DNA from: Litchfieldia sinesaloumensis
Lineage (GTDB): Bacteria > Bacillota > Bacilli > Bacillales > Bacillaceae_L
Direction: 5' to 3'
Assembly: GCF_900156865.1 (NCBI RefSeq)
Contig: NZ_LT732529.1
Location: 2,606,460 to 2,670,459, forward strand
Length of the DNA: 64,000 nt
The notes under the pieces are model-generated. The model had not been told where the DNA came from. It ran no database searches and worked only from the letters and a program-made list of their open reading frames with translations. This document shows positions 52,036 through 59,245 of the stretch, one piece after another. How positions within the stretch are numbered: position 1 is the stretch's first letter; each line of letters begins with the position of its first letter. A program made the position numbers and the translations under genes.

Positions 52036-52070
52036 AAGCCTTTACAAATCGAATTATAGCAAAGGCTTTA
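52036..52070 (-). terminator. Hairpin between permease and binding-protein genes (attenuator, or promoter region)
   Basis: AAAGCCTTT and AAAGGCTTT enclose a 16-base loop that contains, on the minus strand, TATAAT. It may attenuate permease transcripts and also carry a separate promoter for the binding-protein gene. Confidence 0.5.
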
Positions 52071-52129
52071 CCACTTTAAATGGAAATAATTTTACTTATA
52101 TTGCGAATAATTTTACATTTATACCAGCA

Positions 52130-52963
52130 TCATCCCTTTACTCCACCCAATGCAATACCTTCAATTACCTGTTTTTGACCAATGATAAAGACGATGATTA
52201 ATGGAAGAATTGCTGATACTGCAGCAGCCATTATTAGGGAGTAAAATTCACCATTGATTGTTGTAAACTTTTGCATAGCCAACTGTATTGTATATAAAGC
52301 ATCCGTCCGTAAGAAGATTAATGGATTTTGGTAATCATTCCATGTCCATATAAATCGTAGAATCGCATATGTTGCAACAGCAGGCCTTACAATTGGTAGC
52401 GCAACTGACCAGAAAATCCTAAAATGACCTGCTCCGTCAATTTTAGCCGCTTCTATATACTCATTTGAAATAGTCATAAAGAATTGACGTAACATAAATG
52501 TCCCTAAGACGCTAAAACTTCCTAATAGAATAAGTCCTAAATGGCTATCAAATAAACCAATATTACGATAAAGAATAAATTGTGGAACTAAGCTAGCTTG
52601 AGGTGGAACCATATACGTTGCTAATACTATTAAAAATAACCATTTTCCGGCTGGAAACTTAACTTTTGAAAATCCATAAGCTGCAAAAGCTGATACTGCA
52701 GCAGAAACCACAGTTGTTAAAACAGCCACCTTTATTGAGTTCCAATAGTAGGTATAGAATGGATAATCACCAAACCAGACTTCCTTATAATTATTCAATC
52801 CATTCCACCGTTCAGGAATCCATTGTATCGGAAACTTAAATACATCCGCTTCAATTTTAAAAGAGGTGGATAGCATCCAAACAAAAGGTAACAAGAACAT
52901 GATACTAGCCATGAATACAATAATTGTAATTATTACTTTCTTTATATCAATTTGCTTTTTCAT
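52130..52963 (-). CDS. ABC sugar transporter permease, MalG/YesQ type
   Basis: 277 residues from the ATG at 52963, which follows GGGGGGATATT. Six helices, with the ATPase-contact EAA loop as EYIEAAKIDGAGHFRIFWSVALPIVRPAV near residues 180-210. The ending GIALGGVKG is typical of MalG-like subunits. Forms the membrane channel with the preceding permease, 10 bp upstream. Confidence 0.93.
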   Translation of the reverse strand: MKKQIDIKKVIITIIVFMASIMFLLPFVWMLSTSFKIEADVFKFPIQWIPERWNGLNNYKEVWFGDYPFYTYYWNSIKVAVLTTVVSAAVSAFAAYGFSKVKFPAGKWLFLIVLATYMVPPQASLVPQFILYRNIGLFDSHLGLILLGSFSVLGTFMLRQFFMTISNEYIEAAKIDGAGHFRIFWSVALPIVRPAVATYAILRFIWTWNDYQNPLIFLRTDALYTIQLAMQKFTTINGEFYSLIMAAAVSAILPLIIVFIIGQKQVIEGIALGGVKG

Positions 52964-52973
52964 AATATCCCCC

Positions 52974-53915
52974 CTAATAATTAACCCACTTCTTCTGTCC
53001 AATCCATTGGAATAACGTAATAACAAGCACGATAAAGAATAGAACAACAGCCATTGCTGACGATAAGCCTATATCAAGGTTAACAAAAGCAGTATCGTAT
53101 AAGTGCCAAACTAGCATACTTGTCGAATGCATTGGCCCACCTTTAGTAAGTACAGCTATTAAATCAAAAACTTTAAAGGTAGAAATAATTCCAGTGATGA
53201 GTAAGAAGAAAGATGTTGGTGACACCATTGGAAATGTAATCGTTTTAAATTTAACCCATGCGTTTGCGCCATCCATATCGGCGGCTTCATATAATTCTTT
53301 TGGAATAGACTGAAGACCCGCAATGTAGATGATTAGATTAAATCCGACTGAAATCCAAATTTGAATTAACATGACTGAGATTAAGGCGAAGTCTGGATCG
53401 GCAATCCATTTTGGCGGATCCGTTACACCTAAAGCCATTAATGTCTGATTTATTGGTCCAGCAGATGGATGAAATAACACTTGCCAAACTACAGCGATTG
53501 CCACAACACTCGAGATATATGGCATAAAAAATGCAACTTTAAAATAGCTCTTCATATAAACGTTCTTATCAATGATTACAGCTAAGAATAATGAAAAAAT
53601 CATACAAATTGGAACTGTTAATAAAAAGAGACCGTTGTTTAAAAGAGACTTTATAAATACTTTATCCCCAAAAATCTCCTTAAAGTTTTCAAACCCTATC
53701 CATTTCAACTGATCAATATTTTGGATAAACTTCCAATCTGCAAAACTGAGAATGAAAGTTGCAAAGATTGGTAGTAACACAAGTACTGAAACACCTATTA
53801 GCATAGGTGATACAAATAAAAAACCGGCTAAACTTTCATCTTTTTTAAATTTAGATTTTTTCTTATTTGAGAAAGTAACTTTTGAGGATGTCGTTACTTC
53901 TACCTTTGTACTCAC
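52974..53915 (-). CDS. ABC sugar transporter permease, MalF/UgpA/YesP type
   Basis: 313 residues from a GTG at 53915 with AGAGAGGTGA upstream, preferred to the ATG at 53945. Six helices; a Ser/Lys-rich cytoplasmic start (TFSNKKKSKFKKDESLAG); EAA loop ELYEAADMDGANAWVKFKTITFPMVSPTSFF near residues 215-245. First gene of the permease-permease-binding-protein set; a terminator separates it from the YesL-like gene. Confidence 0.93.
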   Translation of the reverse strand: MSTKVEVTTSSKVTFSNKKKSKFKKDESLAGFLFVSPMLIGVSVLVLLPIFATFILSFADWKFIQNIDQLKWIGFENFKEIFGDKVFIKSLLNNGLFLLTVPICMIFSLFLAVIIDKNVYMKSYFKVAFFMPYISSVVAIAVVWQVLFHPSAGPINQTLMALGVTDPPKWIADPDFALISVMLIQIWISVGFNLIIYIAGLQSIPKELYEAADMDGANAWVKFKTITFPMVSPTSFFLLITGIISTFKVFDLIAVLTKGGPMHSTSMLVWHLYDTAFVNLDIGLSSAMAVVLFFIVLVITLFQWIGQKKWVNY

Positions 53916-54033
53916 TAAAACATCACCTCTCTTAGTAATATACAATTATTATAGGGAAGATAGATTCACAATACTTAACAGTATTTTGTGTAAAAATGCA
54001 AAATTTTTTACACATTTATTATTTCTTGAAATC

Positions 54034-54082
54034 AAAAAACACACTATAAATTCCACAATACTTATTGGGAAACAGTGTGTTT
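54034..54082 (-). terminator. Intrinsic terminator after the YesL-like gene
   Basis: AAACACACT and AGTGTGTTT enclose a 28-base loop; a T-run (TTTTTTG) follows on the minus strand. It separates DUF624 from the ABC genes. Confidence 0.7.
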
Positions 54083-54106
54083 ATTGTCTATTCAAAATTA
54101 AAGGGG

Positions 54107-54727
54107 TCATTCACCTTTAGGTGTAACGCTAGTAAATAGAGAGTATGAAAGATACATTAATGCAAAGCTTATACCACTTCCGAGAAAAAGAATACCCACA
54201 CCCGGAAACAGTAAACCAAGAAAGACACATGTAACTACAGAAATGATCATAACAAAGGTCCGAAACGGAAATGATGCTCCAAGCAGTAGAGCAGACTTAA
54301 GATAATGAAAAATCGACCCTTCAAAATGAACGTATACAGGAAAAATATAAATTAGCACAACAGTTAATAGCATGGCACATATTATGAAGCAGCCCAACAT
54401 GAAATAATAGAATGTACCTTGCATTGAATTAATTAACACCCAATCAATATACATAAGTGTAAACACAGTCATAAATAATAGCCATAAGAGATTTGCTTTT
54501 CTAAATTCCCTTTTATAAATAGACCAAAATGTTGAAAGTATTGAAAATTCACTTTCCCCTAAAATCCATTTCCGGACAATGGAAAACAGAGCTATAGTTG
54601 AAGGAGCAAAACCAAAAACAATGAATCCGACTAAGGTGAAAGCGACCCATAATACATTGACACATGCAAATTTTGTAATCCATTCACAAACTCGGAATAA
54701 ACCTCCCATCAAACCACTTGTTTGCAT
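54107..54727 (-). CDS. DUF624 membrane protein, YesL-like
   Basis: 206 residues from the ATG at 54727 (GGAGGGG upstream). Six hydrophobic segments; opening GGLFRVCEWITKFACVNVLW and PSTIALFSIVRKWILGE are the DUF624 pattern. YesL-like proteins are nearly always encoded with carbohydrate ABC transporters of the YesOPQ type, but their role is unknown. It is the right-most gene of the island, 166 bp from the boundary repeat. Confidence 0.88.
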   Translation of the reverse strand: MQTSGLMGGLFRVCEWITKFACVNVLWVAFTLVGFIVFGFAPSTIALFSIVRKWILGESEFSILSTFWSIYKREFRKANLLWLLFMTVFTLMYIDWVLINSMQGTFYYFMLGCFIICAMLLTVVLIYIFPVYVHFEGSIFHYLKSALLLGASFPFRTFVMIISVVTCVFLGLLFPGVGILFLGSGISFALMYLSYSLFTSVTPKGE

Positions 54728-54895
54728 CACGACCCCTCCCTTATGGAAATAATAGATGAAAAATCAGTACTCCAAATATTACTTTTTTTACTCTTTTAAC
54801 AACAAAATTGACTTTTTAACTAAATAAAGCTTTCCATAGATATATAAATCATATTATCCAGTTAAATTCTGAGGGGTTGTCCTTATTTACAGAAG

Positions 54896-54924
54896 AATGC
54901 TGACACGTTAATGTCAGCATTTTT
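54896..54924. repeat. Right copy of the 29-bp direct repeat bounding the island
   Basis: Identical to 37798-37826 over 29 bases, same orientation. It is also the terminator of the DUF438 gene, whose stop codon is at 54933. Confidence 0.9.
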
Positions 54925-54932
54925 CCGTAAGC

Positions 54933-56159
54933 CTATGATAGGATTCTTTTTTCTCCTTCGAGTTCCTTGATTGGCGCAATATTCTGGGTAAACTCTAACG
55001 TACCGACGTATTCCCCATCCTCATCACGAACAGCGAAATATCGGATGTACACATATTTCCCTTTTGCTTGAATCCAGAAATCCTCGGTATCTTTTCTTCC
55101 CGCTTTAAAGTCATCTAGTAAATCTTCGACGACGTGAACACTTCTTGGTGGATGACAGTTTTGAACCGTTCTACCAATGACCGCCTTTGTTCTTGCAAAG
55201 ATACGCTCTTTGCCTTTGGAGAAGTAACGCACAACATCATCCTTGTCTATAAACGTTATATCAACCGGTAAGTGGTTTAGAATTAATTCTAGTTGTTTAA
55301 GGGATAAAATCCCTGTTTCCATTTTAATAAATCCTTTTGTAGCGATGTCCTCTTCTTCTATAACACTTCTTTCAGGCTTCCAATCATCTGGAGAAATCAA
55401 ACAAAAGCCGATTTCATCACTTTCATGAGCCATTTTTAACCATTCGTCCTCAGTTAAATTATTTAAGGACATTGGAAAAAGGATATTTTCCTCACGATAT
55501 ATCATTTCATCAATTTGATCGACAACAAAGTTGATCACCTCTACAACAGACTGTTTATCCCCGTCATAATCAGTAAGATTTTTTTTCGCATCTTTTATTG
55601 CATCAACAATAAAGTCGTCAATCTTCCACATCATATTTGTTGGCCCGTAAATTCCATACCTTTCTAAGTACGGGAATAGAAGTTGTTCTTTTCGTTCAAA
55701 ATGCTTTCTGATATCCATCAGTAGATTACAATCACTGAGCAATGTAAATCTGTTATCATTATTATCATCTTCTTCAAAAGCGTCCAAATGCTTCTTAACT
55801 TTATCATTAATTAGCGTTTCAAGTGCTCTATTTTCAAGCTTAAACGTATACACAGGATGTCCAGGTTGTTCTTCTGGGCGACTGTTTATTGTATCTTCTA
55901 TAAGATCCTTAAAGATTTCCCGATGCTTTAAACAAATCTCGGTAGCATCTTGTCCCTTGAGATTTTCTTCATTCACTAGCGCATGTTGGATTCTCGTCAC
56001 TTCACCAATCGTTATATAGCCCACTTTATCTTTTAAATGGGATTTTACCTCGTCAACAGATTTACCATTATGTAAATCAAAAAAGCTTTGTTTAATAATA
56101 GCTTCTCTTTCCATATCACTGATTTTATGTTGCTCTCGATTATTAATTAGTTCACTCAC
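54933..56159 (-). CDS. DUF438-hemerythrin-PAS protein (oxygen, NO or redox sensor or protection)
   Basis: 408 residues from the GTG at 56159 with AAAGGAG upstream. Residues about 15-85 are DUF438 (LFDLHNGKSVDEVKSHLKDKVGYIT-type), about 105-265 a hemerythrin-like four-helix domain (HREIFKDL, HLDAFEEDDNNDNR, IRKHFERKEQLLFPYLE, REENILFPM), and about 285-400 a PAS domain (PVDITFIDKDDVVRYFSKGKERIFAR, NCHPPRSVHVVEDLLDDF). The His/Glu pattern fits a di-iron site. An FNR/CRP-type box upstream suggests expression at low oxygen. Function is not firmly known; relatives are linked to nitric-oxide and Fe-S repair. Confidence 0.85.
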   Translation of the reverse strand: MSELINNREQHKISDMEREAIIKQSFFDLHNGKSVDEVKSHLKDKVGYITIGEVTRIQHALVNEENLKGQDATEICLKHREIFKDLIEDTINSRPEEQPGHPVYTFKLENRALETLINDKVKKHLDAFEEDDNNDNRFTLLSDCNLLMDIRKHFERKEQLLFPYLERYGIYGPTNMMWKIDDFIVDAIKDAKKNLTDYDGDKQSVVEVINFVVDQIDEMIYREENILFPMSLNNLTEDEWLKMAHESDEIGFCLISPDDWKPERSVIEEEDIATKGFIKMETGILSLKQLELILNHLPVDITFIDKDDVVRYFSKGKERIFARTKAVIGRTVQNCHPPRSVHVVEDLLDDFKAGRKDTEDFWIQAKGKYVYIRYFAVRDEDGEYVGTLEFTQNIAPIKELEGEKRILS

Positions 56160-56205
56160 AGTAATTTCTCCTTTCAAAATGCTGTGTAATTCATCTGTTA
56201 TGATG

Positions 56206-56248
56206 AAAATAGCATAGATTCGGGAAAAACTTTGTGATGCGCATCACA
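56206..56248 (-). promoter_or_regulatory. FNR/CRP-type box and promoter of the DUF438 gene
   Basis: TGTGATGCGCATCACA (56233-56248) is a perfect 16-bp palindrome matching TGTGA-N6-TCACA. TATTTT on the minus strand (56206-56211) is centred about 32 bases downstream, the spacing of an activator site near -41. Confidence 0.7.
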
Positions 56249-56261
56249 TCAAAAAAAGAAA

Positions 56262-56279
56262 GACTCACATAAGTGAGCC
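56262..56279 (-). terminator. Intrinsic terminator after the HesB-like gene
   Basis: CTCAC/GTGAG stem around ATAA, followed on the minus strand by a T-rich run. Confidence 0.65.
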
Positions 56280-56576
56280 TCACGGTTTCGGATATTGATA
56301 CTCTAATTCATCTTTATCTGCATTGTAATCGACGATAAGATTATGTCCATTAAAGAACCAAATATCGTCCTCTTCTACATAAAATTCAATGTCATTCACT
56401 TTTTGACTTGTATGTACTTGGATAGGTTCATCGTGAGTGGAAAAGGCGAGTGAGTACTTTTCTTGTACGGGACTACTTCCGTAAAACATTGGATAGAATC
56501 GTACAGAATCCCCTTCTTTTACACTTATATCCTCTTTAAACCACTTTACAGCTGCTTCACTTATTGTCATTTCCAT
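56280..56576 (-). CDS. HesB/IscA-fold protein lacking cysteines (YneR-like)
   Basis: 98 residues: ISEAAVKWFKEDISVKEGDSVRFYPMFYGSSPVQEKYSLAFSTHDEP then VNDIEFYVEEDDIWFFNGHNLIVDY, the short HesB-like fold of B. subtilis YneR. The three Cys of IscA are missing, so it is unlikely to carry an Fe-S cluster in the usual manner. Role unknown. Confidence 0.82.
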   Translation of the reverse strand: MEMTISEAAVKWFKEDISVKEGDSVRFYPMFYGSSPVQEKYSLAFSTHDEPIQVHTSQKVNDIEFYVEEDDIWFFNGHNLIVDYNADKDELEYQYPKP

Positions 56577-56713
56577 GTGTATGAAACCTCCATTTGCGTC
56601 CTTCTGATATTTTGTACAGAAATATAGACTTTATTACTTAATAGTACTAAAGTTTACCTCTATACAAAAGCAACTAATATGTGAAAGTTTTTTCAAACTG
56701 TGATACGACTACA

Positions 56714-56752
56714 AAAAAGTGCACGCAGTCGATACTGACTACGTGCACTTAC
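56714..56752 (-). terminator. Intrinsic terminator after the cstA operon
   Basis: AAGTGCACG and CGTGCACTT flank an inner AGTCGATACTGACT hairpin; TTTTTTG follows on the minus strand. Confidence 0.85.
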
Positions 56753-56759
56753 TTTTCAC

Positions 56760-56909
56760 TTATAGTAGGACAAAGGTGATTGTAGCACCAATAATGATTA
56801 CTACACTCACGATTTTCCCATAAAGGGGTACTTTGTCATTTTTGTTTTGGTTGACCTTCTGTTCCTGATCCTCGACTACCTTTCGATACTCTGGACTACA
56901 GCAACCCAT
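56760..56909 (-). CDS. Small membrane protein coupled to CstA
   Basis: 49 residues. The ATG follows the cstA stop codon with no gap (TAAATG), so it is translated by coupling. It begins MGCCSPEYRKVVEDQEQKV, a soluble Cys-Cys head, and ends with one helix (IVSVVIIIGATITFVLL). I recall similar short proteins beside cstA in other Bacillus genomes, without an assigned role. Too short for many annotation pipelines; the terminator just after its stop supports it. Confidence 0.75.
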   Translation of the reverse strand: MGCCSPEYRKVVEDQEQKVNQNKNDKVPLYGKIVSVVIIIGATITFVLL

Positions 56910-58361
56910 TTAAGCCACCCGGTTATAATTCGAAATATCTACTTCAAGTGGTAGGTTTGCCGCACGAGCTTTCCGTGCTTGACGGAAGAATAATACAAGT
57001 AGGACTACCGTTCCTGCAAAACCACCGTACCAAGAGATATCCATTGGTAAGCGGAAACCGATTTGTGCATTTAGGATATACGTGATAACCATCGTTAGCA
57101 TAAATGTTCCTGGAATAAGTGAAATCCAGTAGTTCTTTCTTGCAATGTACAGATACATTGCTCCTACGAATAAAGCTATAACGGCTGTAGCTTGGTTCGC
57201 CCAGCTAAAGTATCTCCAAAGGATGTTAAAGTCAATCTGTGTCAGAACAACTGAGATTGCGAATAATGGAATGGCAATCCATAGACGACTAGAAATTTTC
57301 TTCTGAGCTAAGTTAATATATTCTGCAATAATCATACGTGCACTACGGAATGCAGTATCACCAGAAGTGATTGGTAGTACAATAACCCCTAGTACTGCTA
57401 ACGTTCCACCAATTGCTCCAAGCATTAGTGTTGAAACTTCACTAACAATTGCTCCAGGTCCACCAGCTGCAAGAAGTTCTTGTAAGCCACCATAACCATC
57501 AAATAAGCTCATTGCTGCAGCAGCCCAGATCATTGCGATAATACCTTCAGCAATCATCATACCGTAGAAAATTTTGCGACCTTGACTTTCTTTTTGAGTA
57601 GTACGTGAAATGATTGGTGTTTGTGTTGCATGGAATCCAGATAGAGCACCACAAGTGATAGTAAAGAATAATAAAGGGAAGATTGGTGCATTATCAGGAT
57701 GGAAATTTGATAATGACAACTCTGGAATTGGCGCACCTTTTACTACTAGTCCAATACCAATACCAACTGCACTAATTAATAGGATTGCTCCAAACCAAGG
57801 ATAAAGACGACCAATGATTTTATCTACTGGTAATAAAGTAGCCAAAATATAATAGATAAAGATTGCAGCAATAAGAATCCCTAACGCAACTTTTCCATCT
57901 AGTAATAGATTCAGAAGACTTGCTGGTGTTGAAACGAAAACAGTACCAACTAGTAATAATAATAGAACAGCAAATGCGTTAACTACGTGCTTCATCGCTT
58001 TACCTAAGAATTTGGTTGCAAGCTCTGGTAAGTGAGCACCTTTGTTACGAATCGAGATCATCCCAGTTAAATAGTCATGAACCGCTCCTGCAAAAATACA
58101 GCCAACAACGATCCAAATAAACGCAACTGGTCCGTAAAGCGCTCCCATAATTGGTCCGAATACTGGTCCAGTTCCTGCAATATTTAGTAACTGAATTAAT
58201 GAATTCTTCTTCGTACTCATTGGAATATAGTCCACACCGTCTGCATTTACATAAGCTGGTGTAGTACGCTCTTCCTTTACACCAAATACTTTTTCCACGT
58301 ATTTTCCATACGTAAAGTATCCAATGATTAACAAGGCAATACTCGCTAAAAATGTAATCAT
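56910..58361 (-). CDS. cstA: CstA-family carbon-starvation/pyruvate transporter
   Basis: 483 residues, shorter than E. coli CstA (about 700), as is common in Bacillus. Many helices; signatures GTGPVFGPIMGALYGPVAFIWIVVG, FFTITCGALSGFHATQTPIISRTT, ITSGDTAFRSARMIIAE and FSWANQATAVIALF. CstA and BtsT proteins import pyruvate or peptides. A LytS/LytTR two-component system is encoded just upstream, the same class (BtsSR, YpdAB, LytST) that controls such transporters. A cre-like site at 58396 fits catabolite repression. Confidence 0.92.
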   Translation of the reverse strand: MITFLASIALLIIGYFTYGKYVEKVFGVKEERTTPAYVNADGVDYIPMSTKKNSLIQLLNIAGTGPVFGPIMGALYGPVAFIWIVVGCIFAGAVHDYLTGMISIRNKGAHLPELATKFLGKAMKHVVNAFAVLLLLLVGTVFVSTPASLLNLLLDGKVALGILIAAIFIYYILATLLPVDKIIGRLYPWFGAILLISAVGIGIGLVVKGAPIPELSLSNFHPDNAPIFPLLFFTITCGALSGFHATQTPIISRTTQKESQGRKIFYGMMIAEGIIAMIWAAAAMSLFDGYGGLQELLAAGGPGAIVSEVSTLMLGAIGGTLAVLGVIVLPITSGDTAFRSARMIIAEYINLAQKKISSRLWIAIPLFAISVVLTQIDFNILWRYFSWANQATAVIALFVGAMYLYIARKNYWISLIPGTFMLTMVITYILNAQIGFRLPMDISWYGGFAGTVVLLVLFFRQARKARAANLPLEVDISNYNRVA

Positions 58362-58395
58362 ATCATTTCCCCCTTATTCCCTTTATTTAATAGAA

Positions 58396-58409
58396 TGAAT
58401 GCGTTTACA
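58396..58409 (-). promoter_or_regulatory. cre-like (CcpA) site upstream of cstA
   Basis: TGAATGCGTTTACA, one mismatch to TGNAANCGNWNNCA, about 35 bp before the cstA start. Confidence 0.5.
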
Positions 58410-58466
58410 AACATTATAGTATGTTAATTGAAGAATAGGAGATTTTGAGATTAAAAGGTAGAAATT

Positions 58467-58482
58467 TGACAATAACGTGTCA
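58467..58482. promoter_or_regulatory. TGACA-N6-TGTCA inverted repeat between the regulator and cstA genes
   Basis: Possible operator in the cstA leader, about 106-121 bp before its start; a binding site for the LytTR regulator has not been identified with confidence. Confidence 0.3.
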
Positions 58483-58512
58483 GATTCGTGAACTAAAGTG
58501 CACAACTCCCTT

Positions 58513-59244
58513 TTAGATTTCTAATTTAGCTCGTAATGCCTTCACATAATTTCGGCTGACCGAAAGTTGTTCTTTTCGACCTTCAATTTCTAACTGATAG
58601 GCACCATTAAACCACGGTGTGAGACGATTAACATATTTTAAATTAACTAGGAAGCTCTTATGAATTCGGAAAAAGCCAAATGACTCTAGTCTGCTTTCCA
58701 AATCCTTAAGTTGTGTTTTCGAGTCGAATTCTCCGACTCTTGTAATTAGCTTCGTTATCTTCTCATCTCTCACAATATACAAAATATCTTTGGGTTCTAG
58801 GTAAATAATCTCACCGCCCAAATCAATAGCCAGTTTACCAGTTTGTTTTCCCTTTTCCTTCTCTTCTGGTGTGTGGAAATGCTTTTCGATTCGATTTACC
58901 GTTTCTTCTAATTGTTCCTCATCAAATGGTTTTAATAAATAATCAATGGCATTATAACGAAATGCTTCCACTGCAAATTCAGGGTAGGCAGTTGCAAACA
59001 CAATAAGTGGTGGCTTTTTCAAATCCATTAGAGCCTTTGCTGCTTCCATCCCGTTCGTCCTAGGCATCTCTACGTCCAAAAATACAACATCTGGTTGGAG
59101 TTGAATCGCCTTTAATATTGCAGCTTCCCCTGAATCTGCTTCCCCGACTATTTGAATGGCTGGATATGTCTCTAATAAGTGTGACAATTCATCACGACTA
59201 TATAATTCATCATCAACTATGAGTGTTTTTATTTTTGTTTCCAT
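58513..59244 (-). CDS. LytTR-family response regulator
   Basis: 243 residues. Receiver 1-120 with TLIVDDE and Asp57 in VVFLDVEMPRTNG, Lys in YLLKPFDEEQ; LytTR DNA-binding domain about 140-240 (IIYLEPKDILYIVRDEKITKLITRVGEF, FFRIHKSFLVNLKYVNRLTPWFNGAYQLEI). Starts right after the kinase stop with AAAGGAGG inside the kinase gene. Presumed activator of cstA, 150 bp downstream. Confidence 0.93.
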   Translation of the reverse strand: METKIKTLIVDDELYSRDELSHLLETYPAIQIVGEADSGEAAILKAIQLQPDVVFLDVEMPRTNGMEAAKALMDLKKPPLIVFATAYPEFAVEAFRYNAIDYLLKPFDEEQLEETVNRIEKHFHTPEEKEKGKQTGKLAIDLGGEIIYLEPKDILYIVRDEKITKLITRVGEFDSKTQLKDLESRLESFGFFRIHKSFLVNLKYVNRLTPWFNGAYQLEIEGRKEQLSVSRNYVKALRAKLEI

Positions 59245-59245
59245 A

